64,000 bases of DNA from CAZJYI01 sp964550025 (GTDB lineage Bacteria; Verrucomicrobiota; Kiritimatiellia; UBA8416; CAYOBW01). Positions 8,374 through 18,600 of this stretch are shown piece by piece (position 1 is the stretch's first letter; each line of letters opens with the position of its first letter). The stretch covers positions 19,947 through 83,946 of the forward strand of contig CAZJYI010000033.1 in the NCBI GenBank assembly GCA_964550025.1, in the 5' to 3' direction. A program made the translations under genes and the position numbers. The notes under the pieces were generated by a model. The model worked only from the letters and a program-made list of their open reading frames with translations. It was not told the DNA's origin and made no database searches.

Positions 8374-11300
8374 CTATGGTGCTGCTTCGAAACAGACGAC
8401 GGCACCGTCGCGCAGTGCGGCGTAGAGTCTGCCGTTTGCGGCGGCCATGCCGTCCCAGACCGGTGATGCCGTGAGTGGGTACTCCCCTAGCCCGGCGCCG
8501 TCCTTCTTGGCCACCGCCCGGAGCACCCCGCTCTTCCTGCCTCCCCAGTCGGCCGGAGAGCTCTGCGAGCCGACAACCGGCCCGGCGGCAAAGAGCGTGT
8601 CCCGCGTGCCGACCATGGCCAGAACGCGTATCGGGATTTTGCTCGACCAGACCCGTTCTTCCTTCCCGGACGCCCTCTCCCCGGCAAACAACGTGCAGGA
8701 ACTTCTGCCAACGGTGAACTTCGCCCTGGCATGCCGAGACGAGTTCCCTCCGTAAGCTCGGAGGCCGAAAACGCGTGTGTCGTCGAAAACCAGCATACGG
8801 CAATGAAAACGGCTGTCATACGTCCAGAACGTCTGGTTGAACCAGCTCTCGTCCAGAAGGGTGGCGCTGGTGGCAAGGTGTGGCCCCGGGCGATAGACCT
8901 TCCCGCACTGAACCTTGGTCTGGAGAAAATGCCGGCGCTGCTCGTCGGTCACGTCCACGGCGAAGTCCCGGGAGAAGTCGCCGGGATCGAACCTGAGATG
9001 ACGCAGATAGATGCTCTCGCCGCTGCTCACGAGGACGTCGGACAGCGCACCCGGCTTGTCGATCGGCATGTCGTAACGGAGCTTTGTCCCATAGTCAACT
9101 TCGCCGGTCTGCGGGTCGGGCGTGTAGATCGTGTATTGCCGAAGGACTCCGCCCGTAGCCGGATCGAGCGCATACAACACAATCCCGCCATCGAGAAAGG
9201 ACGACCGGCCGGCGGTAACGTATGCAACCCCCTCTCTGACGAGCACGCTGCCATGCACAGGCCAGGCGGATTCGAGCTGACCGAGAGCCATGAGCTGCCG
9301 CGCGCCGGGTGCCGCCCGAAATCGCCAGCACAGCGCGCCGTCGGCCGCACACAAGGCATACACGTTGCCGTCCGCGGAGCCGAACAGGGCAAGGCCGTCG
9401 TGAAGCGTGGGCGGCGTGTTGACGCGCGACGCGGCAGCAAACCGCCAGCGCTCTTTCCCCGTGCCCGCGTCCAATGCATGGACGGTATGCGCGTCAACCG
9501 CGGAGACGAACAGCGTACCACCCGCGCAAGTGACTCCGGAGAGCCGCCCACCGATCTCTGCACGCCACGCCTCCTCCAGCTTCGCAGCCACTACGCCCGG
9601 CGTACTCCCGCTGCGCTCCGCGTCATGACGATAGGTCGGCCAAGCGACCACTTTGCGCACTGCGTCTTTGGCGTTGGCTGTTGCGTGTTGTCCGTAGGCA
9701 GGCCCTTTCTCCAGTCGCCCCTCGGCACGCGACACGCGACACGTCTCCCCCTCCCCTGCCAGCGCGACCAGGCCATTGACCTTGGCGGTCGCGTAGCACA
9801 TGCAGGGGTCCGGGGGAACGTACAGCAACCCGTTGCACGGCATGACGCCGAAACGGCAGGCGCCCCGCACCCAGTTGTGGAGCCGGTTTTCCCCCGTCCG
9901 GATGTCAATGAACTCCACACCGCGTCGGCCCGAGAGGATATACTTACCCGCCGCCTTGTTGCTGTGGCAGCGATGGTGGTGACCGGTGGTCATGGCCTTC
10001 TCGGTCGAATACCGTTTGCGTTCCTTGCCGGTCTTCGGATCCAACCCGACGATGGCGAAGCCGTCTTTCGTGTAGGTCCAGGCGAGGCCGTCGATCACGA
10101 AGAAGCTCCCGGGCGCGTCGTAATCCCAGGATCCGCCCTCGTATTCCCAGAGCTTCTTCCCGTCGCCGGCCGCGAACGCGACGAGGGTACTCGGTGTCGC
10201 GCGATCCCACGCGGTATGATTCGAATAGCGAAGCTGGTTGAGCAGAAGCACGTCCTCGTGCGCAACGAGGACGCACTGGTTGATGAGGTACGACTTGGAA
10301 TAGTTCTCGGGTTTGGCTTGCCGTGGCGGACGCGGCCTGCGCCAACGCTCCGAGCCATCCTCGAGTGCGAGGCACACGACATCGTTGCCGTCGACGGCGA
10401 AAGCCGCATCACCACGGATCGCCATGAGCAGGTTCGGATATCGGCTCAAGACGTTGCTCTTGGTAACCGTGCCAATGAGCCCTGTCTTCTCCACGAGGCG
10501 CTTGCCCGATACTGCGTCATACACGAGGAGGGCCATGGGCTTGCGCCCCCCTGCCTCCTTCGGCGGGCGGTGAACGGAGACAACGAGCTTGCCCTCGTGC
10601 AGGTACAGTTCACTCACGCCTTCCGAACCTGCGTAGGTATGCGTCGTCTTTCCCGTTGCTGCGTTCAGCCGGCTGACGGGGGCATCCGCCCCGAGTGGGG
10701 CGTACACGTGGTCCCCGGTCGCGACGAGCCGACGATGCAGCTCGACGGGCTGGTCGAAGCGCGAACGCGCCGGCTTGGCGTCTCCCCAGGCGCCCCATCC
10801 CCATCTGGCGATGTCGCGTTTCCAAAGGACAGCCCCATTGAAGGCATCGCGGGCGACCAGCCGCCACCGCTCCGGGACTCCGAAAACCCCGGGCATGGAC
10901 TCGTCCAGAATGTAGAATACGCGCCCCTTTGCCGACACCATCGCACTGAAGCTGATCGTCGTGTTGTGGTGCTTCAGCCACATCGGCTCGGCGATCCACT
11001 GCAGCCGGGCAGGCGGCCCCACGACGCTGTCGTCGGCCACGGCGTTGCCGTCGGCGCCATGGCGCGAATGGGTCCATTCGTCAAGGGACGCCGGCCAGGA
11101 TTTGCGCCGACCACCCCATCTCCCGCCCCGACGGGAGAGGAGGACGCCGCCCGGCGCAACAGCCCGCAGCAACTCCTCTTCCCCCGCAGTCCCCGACGTC
11201 TCAACGGCCAGCGCGTTGACGAAGTTGTCTGGAAACGGCAGGCGGTCGCCACTCCACGTCTCAAACGAGATGCGGTCTGCGAGACCGAGCTTGTCCACAT

Positions 11301-11538
11301 GTGCGCGAGCATCGGCTATGGCTTCCGCATCGACATCCAGCCCCCGGACGATGAAACGCTTGTTGATGAGAAGGGACGGCGTCCGCTCCCCGTTGCCGCA
11401 ACCGAGGTGCACGATCACGCCACCCGCAATGCCCGAATCATCGAGAATGGCAGACACCGGGCGGGCTTCCTCGGCTTCTGGCTCGCCGTGAGCGAGCGAG
11501 GCCATCAGCGCGGCCGCGAGCATGGGCAAATGGCGCAT
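8374..11538 (-). CDS. Exported SAM-methyltransferase-like / PQQ-type beta-propeller fusion protein
   Basis: About 1054 residues from ATG 11538 (MRHLPMLAAALMASLAHG signal peptide; AAGGAGA upstream). An N-terminal class I methyltransferase fold is visible (VHLGCGNGER, then GLDVDAEAIADARAH, then NALAVE). The rest is outer-membrane PQQ-dehydrogenase-like propeller repeats (KLWEYEGGSWDYDAPG, NGAVLWKRDIARWGWG, TGKERWRFAAASRVNTPP). This fusion occurs repeatedly in Planctomycetes and relatives; its function is unknown. A methyltransferase behind a signal peptide is odd because S-adenosylmethionine is cytoplasmic, so the domain may bind another ligand. Divergent from the AraC gene, 115 bases away, a likely regulator. 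Confidence 0.88.
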   Translation of the reverse strand: MRHLPMLAAALMASLAHGEPEAEEARPVSAILDDSGIAGGVIVHLGCGNGERTPSLLINKRFIVRGLDVDAEAIADARAHVDKLGLADRISFETWSGDRLPFPDNFVNALAVETSGTAGEEELLRAVAPGGVLLSRRGGRWGGRRKSWPASLDEWTHSRHGADGNAVADDSVVGPPARLQWIAEPMWLKHHNTTISFSAMVSAKGRVFYILDESMPGVFGVPERWRLVARDAFNGAVLWKRDIARWGWGAWGDAKPARSRFDQPVELHRRLVATGDHVYAPLGADAPVSRLNAATGKTTHTYAGSEGVSELYLHEGKLVVSVHRPPKEAGGRKPMALLVYDAVSGKRLVEKTGLIGTVTKSNVLSRYPNLLMAIRGDAAFAVDGNDVVCLALEDGSERWRRPRPPRQAKPENYSKSYLINQCVLVAHEDVLLLNQLRYSNHTAWDRATPSTLVAFAAGDGKKLWEYEGGSWDYDAPGSFFVIDGLAWTYTKDGFAIVGLDPKTGKERKRYSTEKAMTTGHHHRCHSNKAAGKYILSGRRGVEFIDIRTGENRLHNWVRGACRFGVMPCNGLLYVPPDPCMCYATAKVNGLVALAGEGETCRVSRAEGRLEKGPAYGQHATANAKDAVRKVVAWPTYRHDAERSGSTPGVVAAKLEEAWRAEIGGRLSGVTCAGGTLFVSAVDAHTVHALDAGTGKERWRFAAASRVNTPPTLHDGLALFGSADGNVYALCAADGALCWRFRAAPGARQLMALGQLESAWPVHGSVLVREGVAYVTAGRSSFLDGGIVLYALDPATGGVLRQYTIYTPDPQTGEVDYGTKLRYDMPIDKPGALSDVLVSSGESIYLRHLRFDPGDFSRDFAVDVTDEQRRHFLQTKVQCGKVYRPGPHLATSATLLDESWFNQTFWTYDSRFHCRMLVFDDTRVFGLRAYGGNSSRHARAKFTVGRSSCTLFAGERASGKEERVWSSKIPIRVLAMVGTRDTLFAAGPVVGSQSSPADWGGRKSGVLRAVAKKDGAGLGEYPLTASPVWDGMAAANGRLYAALRDGAVVCFEAAP

Positions 11539-11653
11539 GTTAAGGTCTCCTTGTATCGTGCCTTTTTCCTGTACGCACAATCACATCGTTCGTCAATCTC
11601 GCATCGCGCATGCCGTATTGCGTCCGAGGGCGCCCGGCAGTACGATATGCGAC

Positions 11654-12529
11654 ATGCTCAACATCCTGATAGATCCGTCCGCTGAGCGCAAGATCGTGGA
11701 TTTCCGGTCATTGGGCATGCGGGATGTGATGACACTGGGACGGTACAGCTATGCTCACGCGCACCGGCCGTTGTGCGAGCACACGCACGGCAACATGTTC
11801 GAAATCTGCCTCCTGGACGAGGGCGTGCAGCCGTACGTTGTGGGAGGCAGGGAGTTTGTTCTGAGGGGGGGCGACGTCCTGGTGGCGCTACCCAACGAAA
11901 TCCACGGAACGGGGCCGAACCCTGAGAACCGTGGCCGCCTGTACTGGTTGCTGCTGCGGGTCCCTTCTCGACGCGAGCGCTTCCTCAACCTTCCGCCGAC
12001 CGAGGGGAATCGTCTGGTCGGCGCGCTGCTGTCCCTGCCGCGGCGGCACTTCCGGGGCAACCGCTATTTGAAATCCTACCTGGAGAACATCTTCGCCGCT
12101 TTCGACCGCGAAGACGATGCGTTCCGCGTCACGGAGATCAGGAACTGGGCGCTGCGTTTCCTTCTGGATGTCGTTGGCGATGCGCAGCGACTGGGAAAGG
12201 GCCGGGTCTCCTCGCTGATGCGGGGCACACAGAACTACATCGACAGCCACCTTGACGATGAGGCGTTGACATTGGCCGTCCTGGCCGACAGTTGTGGCCT
12301 CTCGCTCTCCCGCTTCAAGGCCCGCTTCAGACAGGAGATCGGCATAGCGCCGGGAAACTACATCATCATGCGCAGGATAGAGAAGGCCAAGGAGTGGTTG
12401 CGAGAGTCGGACCGCTCGATCACCCGCATCGCGATCGACCTCGGCTTCTCGACGAGCCAGTACTTCGCCACCGCCTTCAAACGCTACACCGGCCTATCGC
12501 CGCGCCAGTTCCGTGCCGACTCCCGCTGA
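11654..12529 (+). CDS. AraC family transcriptional regulator
   Basis: About 291 residues from ATG 11654. The upstream reading to 11522 would overlap the divergent PQQ gene and lacks similarity. The N-terminal half is a cupin sensor domain (HTHGNMFEICLLDEG, GGDVLVALPNEIHGT), which usually binds a sugar. The C-terminal ~95 residues hold the two helix-turn-helix units (LADSCGLSLSRFKARFRQEIG and ITRIAIDLGFSTSQYFATAFKRYTG) ending in the family signature LSPRQFR. It shares a 115-base promoter region with the divergent PQQ-propeller gene, which it probably controls. It converges on the CotH gene with 73 bases between the stops. Confidence 0.95.
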   Translation: MLNILIDPSAERKIVDFRSLGMRDVMTLGRYSYAHAHRPLCEHTHGNMFEICLLDEGVQPYVVGGREFVLRGGDVLVALPNEIHGTGPNPENRGRLYWLLLRVPSRRERFLNLPPTEGNRLVGALLSLPRRHFRGNRYLKSYLENIFAAFDREDDAFRVTEIRNWALRFLLDVVGDAQRLGKGRVSSLMRGTQNYIDSHLDDEALTLAVLADSCGLSLSRFKARFRQEIGIAPGNYIIMRRIEKAKEWLRESDRSITRIAIDLGFSTSQYFATAFKRYTGLSPRQFRADSR

Positions 12530-12602
12530 CGACCGTGCCGCGGTGCCGGAGGCGGACAATCCGCTCGCCCACGCCCGCGACCACATGGTCCCGAACGCCG
12601 AC

Positions 12603-15600
12603 CTACTCCTCCAACCGCACGCGCCCGCGATAGAACCCGCGGGAACCGGTCCCCGCTCCGACATGGCGGATGGTCTGTCCCTGCCCCAGCACGTTGGTCC
12701 ACCCGGGCACGCCCAACCACCGCGAACCCACCGTGTTCGTGCCGCACTCGAGCGAGTAGTAGCGAAGCGATCCCGGCGGCCATGCCGACGCGTCAACCGT
12801 CGGCGCCGTGACGACCGGGAGTCCGTTCGACAGCGCGAGTGAAAGCGCAAACGTACTGGCCGCATTGGCGGGGTCTGTCCCCGCCACGTACTCGCCGGCG
12901 TTTGACAGGCCGTCGCCGTCCCGGTCGGCACCGGCCGCCGCATCCGTGCCGCCAAGGCGGTCCGCTTCCCACGCGTCCGGCATGCCGTCCCCGTCATGGT
13001 CCGCCGTCGTCCCGACAACAACGCCGTACCGCGTGAACGTCGCGTGATCCGCGACCGTCGCATGCTCCGCCCAGAGCCAGTCGCCCGAACGCGCGACCTC
13101 CGAAAGACGCACCTCGTCCAATACGCCGCTGAAAAGGTCCGTAGCAACTCCCGACACGTTGACGCCGCCCAGGAGGGAGCGGGTGTCCGGAACGAACTCC
13201 GTGAATGTGCCGACGGCCGCCGAATCGCCATCGCAATAGGCCACGGCCTGCCCCGCATCCAGAACGAGGCCGACCATCTGCCACTGCCCGGCCGAAGCCG
13301 CAAGCGCAGTGGTCTCCCCGCTCTGCACCGCAAAACGCCAGTTCAGAAACCGGTCCCCCACCAGCCCGACGTACAGGTCCAACCCGCCGGACTGCGTGCC
13401 GAAAACCCGGCTGTTCTGGTCCGGGGCCGGATTGGCCCAGAGATTGACCGTCAGGCCGCCAACCATATGCAGCCAGTACCACTCACGGCTCACGAACACG
13501 GGGTCGATGTGCCCGGAGCCGCCCAACAACCGGCCATTCCCCGCCACGCCGGCCGCGGCGGCTGTGCCGTAATCCACTGCCGACCGTACCCCGGTGACGG
13601 AATCTAGCGTATCACCGCCAAGATGCCAAACGGCCTTGTAGCCCTCGGACCACGTGGCGCCATTGGTCGTGCAGGGCGGCGGTTGGGCCGCGGGATGCCC
13701 CCAGTACGCGCGGACCAGCGTTCCGGTTCCCCGCACCTCGGGAACCTGTACCCATACGATCGATGTGCCGGCGGGATTCCACGAGTCGATCTCGTAGTTC
13801 AGCGCTCGCCCCGCCTCATCGGCAAAACGCAGATCGCCGCCCCCGTTTACCGCAAACTGGTCATAGTCGAAGCCGTCGACGTGCGCCCCTAGCCGCACCA
13901 ATGCAGGGAAGTTCGTCAACGCCGTGCCGCGCTCATAGCCGGCCAGCCGAATCGCCAGCGTGCGCGTCCATGCGGCAAACACGTGCGGGGCAAACACGGC
14001 ACCACCGGCGCTCCATCCCGTACGGCCGCCGGCCTTCGCGCGCAGCCTGTAGGCATATCCCTCCCCCCGGATCAAACCGGTCACCGGCAACGCAATCGCG
14101 GCGTTGCTGATCGAACCCAGAGATACGCCGTATGCCCATGCATCCGCGTTCGTCCCGCCGTCAGCCGACCCCCAGAAGAGCGTCGCGTCCACCGCGGCAG
14201 GACCAAGAACGCGACCGTTGAGCTTTGCGCTGCGATCCGTGACTGCCGTTGCGGGCCGCGTCTCGACCAACACGGCATGGACACAAACCGTCTCGGATGT
14301 GATGCTCCCCCCGCCGTGCACGACCCGCGCGGCCAGTTCGACGGTCCCGGGCCCAGTCACATCGAATACCCCGGCGTACGGGGCAGAACCGTCCGAAGCG
14401 ACGACCTTGCCGTCCCGAAGGAACTCGACAGCCGAAACGGCGGAGAGGCGGTCGGTGTCGACAATGGCCGACAACGCCACGGCACACGGCGCGAAGATCA
14501 CGCCGTTGTTCGCGGGCGAAGCCAGCGACACGACCGGACGGTGCGCCCCGGGCGTCCCGGATCCGTGGGCCGCCGCCCAGTTCGCGCTGTCGTTTCCGTA
14601 GCCCGCGAGATCGCGTCGAACGAGGGAGGCCCCCTCCCCGTCGGCATCCCGCGGCCAGGGCTCTCTGTCGTTGTACTTCACCCGGTCAACCGGAATCTCG
14701 GGGACCTCCCCGGTCTGCGGCTCCGGCTCTCCGGGGCGGAACAACCGCAACGATTCGCCCGCGTTGTCGAGTTGACCGCCGTACGGCCCGAAGAGCGCGA
14801 CTCCGGCAGGGGACCCGGGATAGGCGGCGCGAAACGTATTCGTGTCGGTTCGAATGACCAGAACGAAGCTGGTGGCCGGAATGCTGACACCCGCGGGGAA
14901 AGTAAAATCCACGGCACCCCGCAGAGTCCACGCATTCCCGGGGCGGGACACATCGTGAAGCGGGACGTTCGTCGCCGCGGCGTTGTAGAGCTCGATGAAC
15001 TCCAGCCGGTCGTCTCCGGGCGGATTGTACATGATCTCGGAGATCACGACGGGGCCGACCCTGGGCATCGCGTTGGACGAGCCGGGAGTCGGCGCCCCCA
15101 GGATCGTGAAGTCGATGTCGCCGTCGCGTTTGACATACCGCCCGATGGCGGCGTCACGATCGGACGCGCCGAAGTCCTCTACCGCATAGTAACCGGTGAG
15201 GGTCCCGTTCGTCCCCGAAGACAACACGACCAGGTCGCCGAGCTCGCTCAGGGCAAACCCGTTCGTCCCCACACCCGGCGCATTTGCGCCAAAGTGGTCG
15301 TGCTCGTTGAAGACAACGCGCCCTCCCCGGGGTAGAAGAGTGCCATCAGGTATGCGATACTTCGCGGGGCGGTTGGGGCTGTCGCTGAGGTACCAGCCGC
15401 CGATGCCGACCGCTTCCGCACCCTCGTTGCACAGCTCGATCCAGTCGCCGGGATCGCCGTCCGGATGGTCCTGGTGGGCCAACACTTCGCTGATGACGAT
15501 GCGCGCATCGGTCGGGTACAGGCCGGGATCCGCGGCCCCCGGCGATCCGTCGACATAGCTGCTGGCGCGCCATGCGGCCGCGCCGCTTCTGGTTGCCGGC

Positions 15601-18600
15601 CCGCCGGGATCGATTGCCTCGAGCGAGAACCCACTCCCGTCCGTGTTGGGATACCAGTCGTCGTCATAGTCAAAGCGTTCGATCGTCCGGCCCAACCCGT
15701 CGACCAGTTCGATCTCTTCACCGTCATCGGCGAGAGCATCGACGGGAAAGACGAACTCACCGGCGACGTGCATCGCCGGCCAACCGGGATAGCGGCTCTT
15801 GAAGGCTCCCTCATCCCGTACCACGAGCACCCGTTCGCCTGGGGACAACGTCGCTACAGCACCATGGGTAAACTCGAACCGGACGCCGTCGATGAGCTCG
15901 ACACCGGCAAGTCCGATCTCGGCCGTCCCCGTGTTCTGCAGCTCGAGGAATTCGAAGTCCATTCGAAGCGGCGCGTCGTTGGTTTCGCCGGCGGATGGGC
16001 GGCGCGGGTTGTACATGATCTCCGTCACGCGCAACGGAGACGGGGCATCAAGCGTGAAGACCGCTTCGGCCAGGGCGCTCCACTCACCACCGTCGCGAGC
16101 GCGCGCCTTGACGTGCGTCGTGCGCGCCAGGGCGATCGGCCCACCGTAGGACGTACCGACTGCGTTCCCCGCCCCATACTCGCGCGGGTCGCTGCCGTCG
16201 AGCGTGTAGAAGATCGGGTAGGCCGATGAAATCGCCAGGAGGGACCCGTTCGTGATCGCCCCGCCAAAACGTGAGAAGACCGGGGACGGAGTGTCCGGGT
16301 AACAGTTCACCGCCTTCAACTGGTTCAGCACGATGTTGTGGCGTCTTTGGAAATAGCCGTTCAGCAGCCACTCCTGATGCGCAAGATAGTGCTCGTCTGT
16401 GTGAAACAGGTCATAGTCGTCCGGCGAGTACTTGCCCGAATCGACGTCGCGCTTGTAGTCGCCCCACCGCGCGGACTCAGCCACGAGCGCGTCGAAGACC
16501 TGTTCATGGCGCTGCACCCAGCGCGCCACGGTGTTGGACGGCGTCAGGAGCCCGTCATTGAACATGTGGCGATGAATGTGATCCGCGCATAGCAGGCGAA
16601 ACTCCGCGTTGTCCCGGAGCTTGGTGAAGACACGCGAGGGCTTGTTGTTCCTGCTCATTGTGACCTTGTTGATGCCCAGGATGGTGTCGTATTCCGGCTC
16701 TGGCGGGGGCTGCGATGTGATGTGCCGCGAGATGCAGAGCTCGGCATCCCAGGAAAAGAAACGGTAGCCGGCGCCCGGCTCGCGTTTTCGGCCGGCGTAC
16801 CAGTTGTGCCCATCCCAGTCGTCGTTTCCCACGTAGAAGTTCACCAGCATGTAGTCGGTGAGCTGCGGCACGTCCAGATACTCCTGGATCGCTTCGTAGT
16901 CTGCGTTGTCGGCCAGCCCCGCGTTGGCCATGGCCATCATCGTGTTCCAAGCCGTCAGGTCGCCATCGATGGCCTGGTTGACGTTCTGGGCGTCATAGTC
17001 CTCCTTTTCCCCGCCGAAGTAGGATGCCAGGAAGGGCGCACTGGGGCGTTCGGTCACGTTGTAGACGCCCCAGTAGAGCCCGTTGATGTAGAGATGAAAG
17101 TAAGTCCCGTGACAAGACGGTGAGCCCATGTCGAGTTGCGCGTCCCGTACCCACTGGTCGCGGATGTACTGGGAGCGGAAGGCTTGGAACCAGTGACGGT
17201 GGATCCAGGTGTTGTTGTGCCCGCCGCGCAGGATGATCGTATCGAACGCATCCACGGCACGACTGCAGAATGGATCGTCCTCGAACAGCGGGTACTCGAG
17301 CCGCGTGGCACCGTATTCGCCTTTGAACAGCAGGCGTAGCGTCTTCTTGGGGAAGTCCGTGCTACGGCTGCTCCCGCCGTAGACGCGAAGAGCGCAATCC
17401 ACCTGAGAACCTGCGCGTCCCGAGGGGTGGATCACCTCCATGGAGACGGGGCGTTCCCACGCGACGCCTTCGCTCTTGGGGTTCGCGTACAGGCCCGTCT
17501 GCGAGTCGAACAGGTGGTTGACATCGGTGACGAGCGATATGGTGGGTAGGGCCAGCAGCGCTTTCTCCACGCGGTTGGAGTAGAGCGGGTGGCCGGTGAT
17601 TTCGGGGTCCATCTCGTAGTCGGCGTTGGCCCTGGCACCACCGCTGGTGACCCACTCCGAAGGGAAGCCGACCGGCGCAACGGGCTGCCGGGCCACCTCG
17701 GCGGGGAAGATGTACGTGTGGGTATCCACGTTCGTTGGCCGGTATCCGGCCTTGAAAGCGGCGGCTCGCAGGGCGGTGGTGTTCGTGATGGCAATCGGCA
17801 CGGTGTAGTCCGACCCGTGTGAAGGCGTCGGTTCGCTCCCATCCAGCGTGTAGCGGATCGTCGCACCGTCGTCACCGGTCGTCACCGCCACGGTGAACGC
17901 GTTCGTGTAGAAGCCGCGATCGACGCTGAACTTCGTATCCGCCACGATTCCGAGATAGTCGTCCGCGTTGATGTCGCCCGGGGTCGGGGTGGCGAAGTAG
18001 CGTTCGCTGTCGATGTCCGCGGTCAACTCCGCCCCGACCAACTCGGGCAGAATGAGGAAGTCCGACGAGCCGGAGCCATGGTTGAGACCGTGGATCGCCA
18101 GCATGTTTGTGCCCGGTCGCAGCAAGCCGGCGCGGGGGAAGAAGTCGAAGTCCACGAACTGCAGGGCTTGCGCATCGGGGTGCGTGTCCGTGGCGGCCGA
18201 GCTCCATTCGAGCGAACCGGGCGCGTTGGTCGATGCAATCCGCGCGCCGTTAACGTAGGCCGCAAAGCCGTCATCGTACTTCATCCGCAACGTCAGCCTG
18301 TCGACGCCGTTGGATAACGAGTGGACAAACGGGATGCGGATGTAGGCTGTGGGGCTCCGGTCGTGCATCAGGTCTTCGAGGTCAAGTCCAATGATGTCGT
18401 TGCCATACTGGGGAAAGCGATCCACATCGTAGCCCGCGGCCGTGCGCCCATTGCGCCATCCCGAGTCATCGAAACCGGCGGCAGCGAGCCAGTTCGTCCC
18501 CAGCGATCCATCCGACGGAACGAAAGCGCGACATGGCGCGTTGGTATCCAACAGTGTGAATTCGCTCCCGACCCAGGCAAGCCCATAAGCCAGGTCGGCA

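Noticed and set aside
9700..9760. In-frame CGCGACACGCGACAC-type insertion in the PQQ gene
   Set aside because: A short direct repeat is visible (translated TCRVSRAEG), but with no second genomic copy in the window it cannot be called an element.
8731..11685. 984-codon plus-strand ORF
   Set aside because: It is antisense to the methyltransferase/PQQ gene, whose signal peptide, motifs and ribosome binding site are clear. Long open antisense frames are expected at this GC content, and no domain was recognisable.
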